Source: a bacterium (GTDB taxonomy: Bacteria; Vulcanimicrobiota; Xenobia; Xenobiales; JADMJV01). Taken from it: DNA of 58,064 bases. The position numbers were made by a program, and so were the translations under genes. Positions within the stretch are counted from its first letter, which is position 1, and each line of letters begins with the position of its first letter. Location of the stretch: NCBI GenBank assembly GCA_018780265.1, contig JADMJV010000039.1, positions 1 to 58,064 of the forward strand, read 5' to 3'. Of this stretch, positions 44,471 through 52,770 are shown piece after piece. The notes under the pieces are model-generated. The model made no database searches. It had not been told where the DNA came from and saw nothing but the letters and a program-made list of their open reading frames with translations.

Positions 44471-45040
44471 TTACTTTGCACCAGAAGGCGCAGGCTCCGA
44501 ATTTGTAGGAATTTTGGCGGTTACGCAAGCCAACCAGGCTTCGGCGCCAGGGCCTTGGAACAATGTTTCTAATTTGTCGTCACACTTGGTTTTGTGCCAG
44601 TAAACCCCGTCGCACCTAATTTCAATCCGGTCCTCCGCGGCCCTGGCGAATGACAGTACGGGTTTTGGATTGACGAGGTAGCCGCCTTTTTCCAGTAGTT
44701 CCGCCACAGTGGTCGTCTCGCAGCCATCGAGAAATTTCGCTATCGGGACCGACTGCAACGATTGGCCATTGGTTCGCGCTAGCAGCAGCAACCCGCCCAA
44801 CTGGAGGCGGGAGACCAGCAAGACGTCGCCGGGGGCCACACTGAGTTCAACGGGATTCATGCCTCTGTGAGTGGCCTCATAGCGCAATTGTTGGTGGTCG
44901 ACTTTGAGGTGGAATTGCATGCCGCGCTTGGGGTCACTCATGGACAGTTCCCAAGCATCGTCCGCCTGAACCAATTTCATACGGGCGGAGGGCGAACTGC
45001 CCTTCTCTGGAAAGACGGACTTTATCGTTTCCAAGATCAC
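44471..45040 (-). CDS. Hypothetical protein, unknown family
   Basis: 189 residues from a GTG, or 169 from an ATG at 44980; neither has a good ribosome-binding site. The pattern is mixed alpha/beta with SMSDPKRGMQFHLKVDHQQL, a hydrophobic stretch GGLLLLARTNGQSL, and a few cysteines (DGCETTTVAE, IEIRCDGVYWH, KTKCDDK). There is no signal peptide and no known domain. Its 5' end overlaps, on the other strand, the fragment of a CAP-domain gene, so the locus has been rearranged. Coding is likely but not certain. Confidence 0.4.
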   Translation of the reverse strand: MILETIKSVFPEKGSSPSARMKLVQADDAWELSMSDPKRGMQFHLKVDHQQLRYEATHRGMNPVELSVAPGDVLLVSRLQLGGLLLLARTNGQSLQSVPIAKFLDGCETTTVAELLEKGGYLVNPKPVLSFARAAEDRIEIRCDGVYWHKTKCDDKLETLFQGPGAEAWLACVTAKIPTNSEPAPSGAK

Positions 45041-45391
45041 CGCCGCAATTTACTCAATCCCAGCTACAACCGGATTGGCATCGGGGTTTGTGGCCATCGG
45101 GGAACCTACCTGTTCACTCAAGACTTCGCCAGTGTTACTGTCGAGATTCTTTCTTATCAGGTCACTCCAGTAGCGGGTGGCTACCAGCTCCAACTGCGTA
45201 CTCGGGTTCATTCGGGACCCCGCCAGGGCGCGCTTCTGTTCGCCGGAAAACGGTGCGGAGACTGGGTGGCTCGGCCTGATGGCGAGTTCGAAGTGACCTC
45301 CCTGCTGCCGGCCCTGGGGGTGGTTCAGATCGGTCAGTCGGTGGGCCCTCTGAACTGGGAGGTAGAGACGGAACTGGAACTCAAAGGTTAG
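44970..45391 (+). pseudogene. CAP/SCP-domain protein fragment (C-terminal half)
   Basis: The frame from about 45025 reads HRRNLLNPSYNRIGIGV followed by GTYLFTQDFA. This is the conserved second half of CAP/SCP domains (HRxNxLNPxxxxxGxGx and TQxF). A beta-rich tail of about 95 residues follows (QLRTRVHSGPRQGALLFAGK), unlike the usual CAP end. The first half, with its conserved His/Glu, is missing, and the sequence upstream is occupied by a gene on the other strand. It is best read as a truncated remnant, or a rare short form starting at 44867. Confidence 0.5.
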
Positions 45392-45450
45392 GGCCCGTCC
45401 CCGAGTCTCTGGACTATCCCAACCGAATGGGTTCTGAGCCGGTAAGTTGT

Positions 45451-45456
45451 TATAAT
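45451..45456 (+). promoter_or_regulatory. Extended -10 promoter (TGTTATAAT) of the unknown cluster
   Basis: A perfect TATAAT preceded by TGT (extended -10) lies about 60 bases before the first gene of the 45.5-49.8 kb cluster. No clear -35 is seen, which is common for extended -10 promoters. AT-rich flanks stand out from the GC-rich surroundings. A similar TGTTACAAT occurs before the PilX-like gene at 56.8 kb. Confidence 0.45.
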
Positions 45457-45516
45457 TAACGGTCATTTAACAGACCTGTTTTTAGACTAGTCCTATCAGG
45501 TGATGGGAGAAGGTTT

Positions 45517-45942
45517 ATGTTTAACAGTATCGCGCCAAGGCGCTGCTCTGGTCAAGATTGTTTGTGCATTTCCAGCAGGCGCGAGAATGGTGCCGAAAAG
45601 ACTGGCACCGATAGGCCCGAGGTGGAAATCAAAGATGAAGTTTTGCCTGCTCTCGACCATCGGCAGAAGTCACTGAGAGATCCTCTACGGCCCGACCCGG
45701 ACAAGCCGACCCCTCGGAGCGGTGCGTCCTGGTTTGATCGTGATGGCTTTCTGGATTACAACCGAAATGATAGCGACGCGGTGAATCTGCTGAAGGGAGT
45801 CGCTGCCGCCGTTGTGGCAGTACCCTTGCTTGTTGGCGCGATAGTGGGTGTTGTCTATCTGGCGATGCAGGTTCCTGTGGCCGGTCTGGCAATGGTGTGT
45901 ATTGCTGGTTACGCCATTTCTCATGCCGGGGGAATCGGGTAA
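45517..45942 (+). CDS. Small membrane protein of unknown cluster
   Basis: 141 residues; GGGAGAAGG lies 4-8 bases before the ATG. The first 90 residues are polar (PEVEIKDEVLPALDHRQKSL, then DPLRPDPDKPTPRSGASWFD). They are followed by two close hydrophobic helices at the C-terminus (LLKGVAAAVVAVPLLVGAIV, then VVYLAMQVPVAGLAMVCIAG), a helical hairpin. I recognise no family. It is the first of five co-oriented genes of unknown function up to 49.8 kb, several with similar C-terminal Gly/Ala-rich hairpins. Confidence is for the gene, not for a function. Confidence 0.5.
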   Translation: MFNSIAPRRCSGQDCLCISSRRENGAEKTGTDRPEVEIKDEVLPALDHRQKSLRDPLRPDPDKPTPRSGASWFDRDGFLDYNRNDSDAVNLLKGVAAAVVAVPLLVGAIVGVVYLAMQVPVAGLAMVCIAGYAISHAGGIG

Positions 45943-46104
45943 ACGCAGCCTGGTTCATGGGCTCAATGATCTGGCCCATCGGATGCGGCGCAAGACGAGG
46001 TTCGCGCGCACCCGATGGGTGAACCTATTTAATGATTTTTTATTGCCCCCGCGAGAGAGTGGCGGTAAGGGCTTGTGCCTTAGGACCGGGACGGGAGTGT
46101 TGCG

Positions 46105-47676
46105 ATGAAAATGAGCAGGAGTGGGACCTTTCAGGGGCCCCCCGAGAGTCAGAAAAACGCGACCCTGTATCAGCATGCTCAAGAGGTCATGCGTTTCGTG
46201 GGTGAAGCAAAAGGCGCCTTGGAAAAGTGCGACAATGTAGACCAGGTTGACCTGAATGCCAGTCCGGGCACGGTGGTGGTGGATAAGTCTCAACCGGTGT
46301 TGCTGGACTATCGGTTGTCTGGCGCTCTTGATAAGTTGTCTTTGCGTGAGATTAAGGGCGAGATCGTGAATGGGAGTGTGAGGGCCAGTTTGTCGGGTCC
46401 AGGTGGGGCCGATTGTACGGTCGAGTACCAGGAGACGGCCACGCAAATTCACTACGTCGTTGGTTCCAGTCCGCGCGACCGCTACGACTATGATCGGGAT
46501 CAGATATCCCAGTTTCCCGGCATGATAAGGGTCGTTAAGGAAAAATCTGACGGGGCGCTGAGGGTAGAACAACAGCGTGAATTTCCCTGGAGTCTGGGCT
46601 ACGGCCCCGGCGCTGTCGAAACGGAGAGGCGCTTTCCCGCCACGGGCCCGGCCGATTTGCAGGATGCTCCCGTGTTTCAACGGGGAGAGGAATTGCGGAC
46701 GGGCATCGATCGTTCAATGGCTCGACTTCGAGGGATGGACAACGGTCCTCAAGACCTGAATCCTGAATCAGGGGTGGTGGTGGTCACCGCCTTCGACGTT
46801 CAAGTGTCCGAGAATTTCGCGGACGGGGGCTTGCGCCGCTATCCGGTTCCGGCCGAAGCGCTGCTGCGCTTTGATCCGAAAAGCGGACAGGTCAGCGAGT
46901 ACTTTCAAGGCTTCGGTGACCGCGAGACCTTTTCTTATCGCAGCCAGGGGGATAGTCAGGTGTATGAACAGCAGGCGACGGGAGCCTGTGATCGTCTCGA
47001 AGTAAATGCAGATGGAAGCCGCCTGCAACAGCATTTTCTCGACACGGAGGTGGGTAACTGGCCGGCAGAGAGAACCGTCAGTAGCACCAGTCTACTGTCG
47101 CGTATGTTCGATGGGGTCGATACCGTGGGCAAACAGGTGGCTTGGGGTGGTGGTATGATGACTGCGATTGTGGCGGCACTCTGTACGCCGCTCACGTTAG
47201 GGGTGTCGGGAGGTCTCGGCCTGCTCGTGGCGGCCGTCAGCGCGACTTTCGCTAACACGGTAGCAGAGCGTGGAGTGCGTTTAGGGCCTGGCGTCAATCG
47301 TTTCGAGGGCAACGATATGGAGAGTCGCCTGGCTAACGCTCGCAGCGCCTACGATCACGTGCTCTTGGCCCGCGAGATGTCAGCTTACCAACAATTGAAC
47401 CAGAGCTGGGAATTGGGCCAGGACGGCCTCCGTCGGGACCAGTGTATCGCTAACTTGAACAGCCTGCGCGCAGGCAGTCACGGCGATTCGCTGGTGATTC
47501 TCGTACAGAGTCTGGGCGAAAAAGGGGAGCCGGCGGTGGTGGTGATCCCTAAAACCCATCATTATCCGTTGCGTACCGAGGAGCAAGGCTTGTTGCTGCC
47601 GGACGGGGTCACGATTGCCTATGGCGACATTCGGGCCATGAGTGAATGGAAATCCACGCCGCACGGCGCGGGCTGA
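46105..47676 (+). CDS. Large protein of unknown cluster with a membrane hairpin
   Basis: 523 residues. The first 340 residues are beta-rich and polar (VVVDKSQPVLLDYRLSGALD, VTAFDVQVSENFADGGLRRY, DGSRLQQHFLDTEVGNWPAE). A Gly/Ala-rich hydrophobic hairpin at about 350-390 follows (GGGMMTAIVAALCTPLTLGV, GLGLLVAAVSATFANTV), then a C-terminal domain of about 130 residues with VVVIPKTHHYPLRTEEQGLL. There is no signal peptide. No family is recognised; the hairpin resembles membrane-inserting segments but this is only pattern. It may be co-transcribed with its neighbours. GGGAG precedes the ATG. Confidence 0.55.
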   Translation: MKMSRSGTFQGPPESQKNATLYQHAQEVMRFVGEAKGALEKCDNVDQVDLNASPGTVVVDKSQPVLLDYRLSGALDKLSLREIKGEIVNGSVRASLSGPGGADCTVEYQETATQIHYVVGSSPRDRYDYDRDQISQFPGMIRVVKEKSDGALRVEQQREFPWSLGYGPGAVETERRFPATGPADLQDAPVFQRGEELRTGIDRSMARLRGMDNGPQDLNPESGVVVVTAFDVQVSENFADGGLRRYPVPAEALLRFDPKSGQVSEYFQGFGDRETFSYRSQGDSQVYEQQATGACDRLEVNADGSRLQQHFLDTEVGNWPAERTVSSTSLLSRMFDGVDTVGKQVAWGGGMMTAIVAALCTPLTLGVSGGLGLLVAAVSATFANTVAERGVRLGPGVNRFEGNDMESRLANARSAYDHVLLAREMSAYQQLNQSWELGQDGLRRDQCIANLNSLRAGSHGDSLVILVQSLGEKGEPAVVVIPKTHHYPLRTEEQGLLLPDGVTIAYGDIRAMSEWKSTPHGAG

Positions 47677-47760
47677 GGAGGCTTCTTTCACGCACGCATG
47701 AGTCGGGCGTTTTCGCTGGTTCCGTAACCGGACTCAGTGGCGCAAGGAAGGGTAGTAGAT

Positions 47761-48510
47761 ATGAGAATTTATCATGAAACAAGCGAGACCGGTCCCCGAG
47801 GTTTTCGGAGTCCTCGTCCTTCGAGTGGGCCTCTGGAAGTCCGTATTCCTGTGGAATCTTTCGAGTTGGGAGGGAATACTGGGGCTGCGTTCGCGAGAGA
47901 GCCTGAGTTGTCAGCCATGTCCCCTAAGGTGGCGCTCCAGGCGGCCCTGGCGGAACACGTGATCGCCCGGTGCGCGGCCTTGAGCGAGTCTGCCCCCATG
48001 GAGCCTGGCCAACTGGAGGCATTGCGCTCGCCAGGCACGGTTGCCCCCAAGGACTCTCCTGAGGGCCGCTTGTGGAATAGTATCCACGCCCTACCCGCCC
48101 TCAGCGAGGAGGAATTGTGCGGATTGCCAGTCGGCTCTGTCCTGGTCGTCAAGGATGTCTGGGAGAACGGTACAACGCAAAGTGTTCAATTGTTGGAATT
48201 GACCTCGCAGCCGGAGGCCTATGTAGATTGGTCATTGTCATCCAGCCTGAATAAAGATTCTCACGGATGCTACATCGAGGAAGCGACGACGTGTTTCCGA
48301 TTTCCCCGTCAAGTGGGAGTCTTTTTGCAGAAGGATGGATGCGAGGTCTCCTCGGATCTGCCTATTCCGGGTCACTTGAATCCCAGTTACGAGGCCGGGA
48401 AAGCGGTCTATTTTTTGGCCAGCCGAGAAATGCTTGAAGCGGCATTGGTCTTGAAGAACGAAGCGGCGGGATGCGCCAAGACAACAAGCAGAGAAGGCGA
48501 AGTGGTATGA
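47761..48510 (+). CDS. Unknown-cluster protein, no family recognised
   Basis: 249 residues; AAGGAAGGG lies 8 bases before the ATG. The N-terminus is Pro/Ser/Arg-rich (TGPRGFRSPRPSSGPLEVRI), with a mixed alpha/beta body (PMEPGQLEALRSPGTVAPKD, LPVGSVLVVKDVWENGTTQS). Several cysteines are spread through the last third (GCYIEEATTCF, DGCEVSSD, AAGCAK). No signal peptide or membrane helix. The stop overlaps the next start (ATGA), so it is coupled to the small membrane protein that follows, which suggests that they work together. Confidence 0.5.
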   Translation: MRIYHETSETGPRGFRSPRPSSGPLEVRIPVESFELGGNTGAAFAREPELSAMSPKVALQAALAEHVIARCAALSESAPMEPGQLEALRSPGTVAPKDSPEGRLWNSIHALPALSEEELCGLPVGSVLVVKDVWENGTTQSVQLLELTSQPEAYVDWSLSSSLNKDSHGCYIEEATTCFRFPRQVGVFLQKDGCEVSSDLPIPGHLNPSYEAGKAVYFLASREMLEAALVLKNEAAGCAKTTSREGEVV

Positions 48511-48836
48511 GTATGCGTGTAAGTCCCAGCGAAATGGCCGTCGTATTACGACAGCGACCTGCCCCCAAACCCATAGAGGGGGGATCTGGGGCGGGTCACG
48601 ACGAGTTGGGAGGGAGTGTAGAGAAGGTTCCCGTCTATCTTAAGCCCTGGAATCAGCCGCCATATGCGGCCGCGACCATGGGGGGAATTGTGACTGGCGC
48701 AGTTTTTGCTGGGGTATTCGGGCTGTGGTTGAAGTCAAGTCCCGCTATCGCCGTTACGGCTGGTTGCCTCGGAGGTGCAGTGGGCGCGCTTCTAAATGGC
48801 CAGCTGGCGCGTGAAGTTCGAGCACTGCATGGGTAA
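48507..48836 (+). CDS. Small two-helix membrane protein of unknown cluster
   Basis: 109 residues from an ATG overlapping the previous stop. A polar N-terminal half (AVVLRQRPAPKPIEGGSGAG) is followed by two Gly/Ala-rich hydrophobic helices (AAATMGGIVTGAVFAGVFGLW, then AIAVTAGCLGGAVGALLNG). The layout repeats that of the 141-residue protein at the start of the cluster. Function unknown; translational coupling links it to the 249-residue protein. Confidence 0.5.
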   Translation: MSMRVSPSEMAVVLRQRPAPKPIEGGSGAGHDELGGSVEKVPVYLKPWNQPPYAAATMGGIVTGAVFAGVFGLWLKSSPAIAVTAGCLGGAVGALLNGQLAREVRALHG

Positions 48837-48902
48837 CCCTTTAGAGCGCTGTTCCTGAATTCACTCAGGCAGCGAGGGAATTGTGGAACAGGAGTCCGGT
48901 GT

Positions 48903-49796
48903 ATGAACTTGAGTAACCTCTCACGGGGACTATTCGCGGCTAGCGAGCGCGTAATATTGGGCCGTCACATCAATGAGAGCGGGGCGCTGGAAGTTTCTGG
49001 CAAACACAGTGACCCCATATCATTTGAAGGTGATGTGGTTATATTGAAGGGTGCCAGTGCGCCGTCGGTTACGGCCACAGGGGATGTGAAATGCCAGAGT
49101 GGGGCCAGGGTAGGCGGCATCGAGGCTTGCGGAGATGTTTCCCTCAACGGAACCTATGACAATGCTGGCACGACGGCCGGGTTGGTTCACGCCGGAGGGT
49201 CGGTGACGTTGCAGGCCGGCGCCTCGGCCGCCGGAATATTGGCGGGGGCGGCGGTTGTGCTTTGCTCAGATGTGCACAATCGGTGCTTCGCGCGATGCGC
49301 CGATATCCAGGCCGGCGGTGCGGTCAAACTGGAGGCCGGAGCGCAGGCCGGCAACATCGTTTCTGGCAGTACCGTCCATCTCGACGGGGACGGTTATAGG
49401 GGCGTGTATGCCTCGGCCAAGGAGATCAAGGCCAGAGACTACGTATGGTTGGGTGCAGGGGCGCGCGCACACGATATCCAGACGGATGGCAATGTGGAAC
49501 TGTCAGCAGAGACCCACTACCGCATGGCTGCGACGGCTAAGGATATCCATTCTAAGGGCAGCGTTACCCTGCGGCCGGGCGCCCAGGCCCACGACATTGA
49601 CGCGGACGGCTGCATCCTTTTGATGGACGATTCGCACCACAGTTTGCGGGCCAGGGCGGGCAGCCTGGCTTCCCGGCAAGACGTCACCATGGGAGTGACG
49701 GGCCAGGCCACCGGCAGCGTAAGTGCCGACGGGAAGGTGGTGGTAAGGAGGCCGAAACCATGGAGCCTCCATTCGTCTGGACCGGCAGAAATTTAG
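48903..49796 (+). CDS. Beta-solenoid (bactofilin/FapA-like) repeat protein
   Basis: 297 residues; CAGGAG lies 8 bases before the ATG. Residues 40-290 are made of short repeats with G-A-x-A and G-x-V patterns: GDVVILKGASAPSVTATGDV, GGSVTLQAGASAAGILAGAA, GGAVKLEAGAQAGNIVSGST, KGSVTLRPGAQAHDIDADGC. Units such as VTL-x-x-GAQA-x-x-I recur about every 20-40 residues. This is the signature of a right-handed beta-solenoid like bactofilins or the FapA/DUF342 family. There is no signal peptide. It could form filaments or a scaffold for the other cluster proteins (inference). Confidence 0.6.
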   Translation: MNLSNLSRGLFAASERVILGRHINESGALEVSGKHSDPISFEGDVVILKGASAPSVTATGDVKCQSGARVGGIEACGDVSLNGTYDNAGTTAGLVHAGGSVTLQAGASAAGILAGAAVVLCSDVHNRCFARCADIQAGGAVKLEAGAQAGNIVSGSTVHLDGDGYRGVYASAKEIKARDYVWLGAGARAHDIQTDGNVELSAETHYRMAATAKDIHSKGSVTLRPGAQAHDIDADGCILLMDDSHHSLRARAGSLASRQDVTMGVTGQATGSVSADGKVVVRRPKPWSLHSSGPAEI

Positions 49797-49931
49797 GCGG
49801 GAGCTGCGGTAGAGGTTTAGCAGCCACTCCTGGCACTCGCCGGGCAAAAAATGGAATGGCCGGTCGATCCGAACGGAACTCCTTGGGTCTATTTGAGCCG
49901 AGGAGCCCGGTGGCGCGGCTTGAGCCGGAGC

Positions 49932-52070
49932 ATGGGGAACGTGCGATACTCATTTTCAGATCGTTACCAACAGCTTGTAATGACCTTAATTACCCTGTTG
50001 GAGGCCGGTAATCCCTATAATTTGGATCACTGCCGGTTAGTGGCGCGTTACTGCGACAAAGTGGCACAGCGCTTGGATTTGGCACAGACTCGGCGAGAAG
50101 CTTTGGTCAGGGCTGCTGAAGTTCACACTCTGGGAGTACATCTTCAAATGGAAGAAAAGAAGAGCCAGCAAAGCCTCCCAATAACCCAATTGGGCTCAAG
50201 GAGTGGGCGAGAGACGGCCATCCATGAGCGGGACAACGAAATTCTTGAGGCGGTGTTGGGCAATATCCCTGGGTTTGAATTGTGCCTTCCGCTATTGCGA
50301 CAGCGCCACGAGTTTTATGACGGGAGCGGCTCCCTGCTCGGCTTGAGTGGCCAAGAGATATTGGTGGAAGCTCGTATTCTCGCAGTTGCTGATGCCTTTG
50401 TCGATCTGGCCACGCCCAAGGCGCATCGTCCTTCCTGGTCGACCAGCGAGGTGCTCGCGACATTACGTCAGCAATCGGGTCGCCAGTTCGATCCTGCAGT
50501 GATAGAAGCTCTTCTGGCTGTGCTCCAGGAGGAGGACGGCCGGTGGGGGGCGCTGGCTCGATCACAGCAGTTCGAGAATGCCCGAGGACATCACTATCTC
50601 GAGTTGGGCCACTTCTATGGGCAGATTCAGGACACGGCCTGGGCTCTGCGCAGCTACGCCAGTGCCGAACGCATTGCTGTCTCCACCGACAATTCAGATT
50701 TGGAAGTGAAGGCGGTAGCCGGGCAATTTTTAGTCTATATCAATCAGGGTGCACTGGAGATGGCCCGGCAAAGTTTGAACCGCTACCGCAGTTGTAGGCA
50801 ACTCTCCAGTCGCAGACAGACTATAGCGCATATGTATTGGGGCCTGCTTCGGTGGCTGGAAGAACTGGAGCCAGGGGGAGGCGATGCCGGAGAAACTGGA
50901 CACCAGATTCTCGAGGCTGTGATCGCTCGTTGTAGGGAACAGGAATGGGTTGTCGTGTTGACCTCGGCGCTGGCCTTTCAGTCGACGATGCTCCTTTATC
51001 AGCGAGGGCCATCCGATGCCGAGCATTTGGACTGCTTGCGGCAATTTCTCGATTTGGTCGCCCGTCGTGATGTGTTTGATGCGGTAGAACGCTATCGTCC
51101 ACAAACCCTCCCGCTTCTGCTCAATGGAGTGGTTCAAAACGTCCACGGTGCGCTCTGTCGCAACCTCCTCACTCGCTTGGGGGAGCCATGTCCAGAGGGT
51201 CTTTATGAGCGATTGCGCCAACTCCCCCCGGTTCAGTGGATGGGCGTACTACTGTCGAAAGTGGGTGGCCGAGATGACCTCTCTCCGCCAGCCGCCACCC
51301 TCGTAGCACACGCTGAACAGCCGATATTGGTCCGCCTGACAGGGCCGCTGCAGGTAGAAAGAGGGGACGTCGCTTTCGGTGCCGATGAGTTTTCTACTCA
51401 GAAGGCGGCTCGACTATTTGCCCTTTTGGCTTCGTGTCGCGGGGGAGTTGGGGATGAGGCACTGCTCGAGACATTTTGGCCCACCGCTTCCCTTGAAAGG
51501 GGCCGCAACAGCTTGCGCACCTGCCTTCACAATATCCGACAAACTCTCAAGCATCACCTGGGGGAGGTGTGTAGAGTGGACCGTTGCCGCAAGACGGGCA
51601 TTATTCGCCTTTGTTTCGCTTATCAGACGGATTGTGAAATTTTTCAACGGGAACTAGGTACGGCGCAAGAAATGCAAAGGCAACATCAGTGGGACGAGGC
51701 CTTGAAAAGCGCCCGACAGGCTGCTCAGCAGTTGCACGGCGAATACATGCAAGGCGCAGAAGGGGAGTATGTGGAAGGTCCGCGAGCCTACTTTGGGGAT
51801 CAACGCTTGCGGGCGCTACTGCTGCAGGGAAGATTAGAATGGGAACTGCAAGATGGGGAAGCATGCGAAGTGACTGCAGTCCGCGCTCTGCAATTGGATG
51901 ACCTGAATGAGGAAGCCCACCGACTGCGCTTGCAAGCCCTCGCCCTACAACAGCGAACTGCGGAAATGACCAGATGCTACTCGCTCTCTCAGCATCATTT
52001 TCGAAGTGAATTGGGGATCGTTCCTCAGTCCATCGTGGCTGCTTATGAAGGGTGCTTGTATGGAACTTGA
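49932..52070 (+). CDS. Regulator with degenerate HD-GYP, TPR and BTAD output domains (copy 1)
   Basis: 712 residues. Residues 10-200 follow an HD-GYP domain: LLEAGNPYNLDHCRLVARYC, then HEFYDGSGSLLGLSGQEILV, then EARILAVADAFVDLATPKAH. The HD pair is H-T (AAEVHTLG) and GYP is GSL, so phosphodiesterase activity is probably lost. About 205-440 is TPR-like. A winged-helix segment begins about 455 (TQKAARLFALLASCRGGVGD, LETFWPTASLERGRNSLRTC), then a bacterial transcriptional activator domain (SARQAAQQLHGEYMQG, HFRSELGIVPQSIVAAYEG). The start is chosen by match with the paralogue at 54.2-56.4 kb; the upstream frame is open to 49851. Confidence 0.75.
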   Translation: MGNVRYSFSDRYQQLVMTLITLLEAGNPYNLDHCRLVARYCDKVAQRLDLAQTRREALVRAAEVHTLGVHLQMEEKKSQQSLPITQLGSRSGRETAIHERDNEILEAVLGNIPGFELCLPLLRQRHEFYDGSGSLLGLSGQEILVEARILAVADAFVDLATPKAHRPSWSTSEVLATLRQQSGRQFDPAVIEALLAVLQEEDGRWGALARSQQFENARGHHYLELGHFYGQIQDTAWALRSYASAERIAVSTDNSDLEVKAVAGQFLVYINQGALEMARQSLNRYRSCRQLSSRRQTIAHMYWGLLRWLEELEPGGGDAGETGHQILEAVIARCREQEWVVVLTSALAFQSTMLLYQRGPSDAEHLDCLRQFLDLVARRDVFDAVERYRPQTLPLLLNGVVQNVHGALCRNLLTRLGEPCPEGLYERLRQLPPVQWMGVLLSKVGGRDDLSPPAATLVAHAEQPILVRLTGPLQVERGDVAFGADEFSTQKAARLFALLASCRGGVGDEALLETFWPTASLERGRNSLRTCLHNIRQTLKHHLGEVCRVDRCRKTGIIRLCFAYQTDCEIFQRELGTAQEMQRQHQWDEALKSARQAAQQLHGEYMQGAEGEYVEGPRAYFGDQRLRALLLQGRLEWELQDGEACEVTAVRALQLDDLNEEAHRLRLQALALQQRTAEMTRCYSLSQHHFRSELGIVPQSIVAAYEGCLYGT

Positions 52071-52149
52071 GCGGTGGACTTAATGGAGAATTAACGGCAC
52101 CAGATTAGTATCAGTCGCTGGATCAAGGAGATTTTTTGTGGAGGTTCTA

Positions 52150-52626
52150 ATGCAAGCTACCAACCTGGGTGCGTCCGTCCTGGCAGAGCGCAACCGATTT
52201 AAGAATGTTCAAACTGCCGTGCCTGACCGGCCCGGTCACGGTCGTTACCTGGAAATCAATGGCGAATCATCCATTCAAGGTTTCGCCTCCGATGACTCCG
52301 CCAGGGAGCAGGGGTTCTTGGTCAATATCGGGGACGGCGTCCAGATCGATTATGAGTCCAAACAGAGTGTCATCACTCGCACGATAATGTATCATAAGCG
52401 CGACAATTCTGACCCTAAGATGGGGAAACTGGAAACCTGGCACCGCAGTACCGTGGTGCGCGAGGATACCGGCGAGTTGTTGGGCGATCAGGCCGTGCAC
52501 AGTACGGCTGTTTATCCCGACAATGCCGATGGCCACGGATTTTTGGTGTCCCAAGAGAGTCTCGAGCAACTGCCTCTCAGCCAGAAGCAGCACGCCAACC
52601 TGACCGTTTGGAATATCGCCCACTAG
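52150..52626 (+). CDS. Small protein of unknown function between the paired regulators
   Basis: 158 residues from the ATG with GGAGG 5 bases upstream; a GTG at 52138 with AAGGAG 7 bases upstream is an equal alternative. No signal peptide. The body is beta-rich and polar (GRYLEINGESSIQGFASDDS, GFLVNIGDGVQIDYESKQSV). A segment HKRDNSDPK...REDTGELLG recalls the repeats of the three-repeat protein at 35.1 kb (HRDEQNPK...EETGEVM), which suggests a common family. Good ribosome-binding sites indicate real expression. Confidence 0.55.
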   Translation: MQATNLGASVLAERNRFKNVQTAVPDRPGHGRYLEINGESSIQGFASDDSAREQGFLVNIGDGVQIDYESKQSVITRTIMYHKRDNSDPKMGKLETWHRSTVVREDTGELLGDQAVHSTAVYPDNADGHGFLVSQESLEQLPLSQKQHANLTVWNIAH

Positions 52627-52770
52627 ACCAGGATATGAGCCGCCAGGTGATCGGACCGAGTGAGCCACTTTGTTCGGTTTGCCGCGCTCTGTTGTATTCA
52701 AATCAAAAGGAACAGTATTTCCGAGTGAAACGGGTCATTACTTAAAGATTGGCTGGTACGTTGCAATCTC

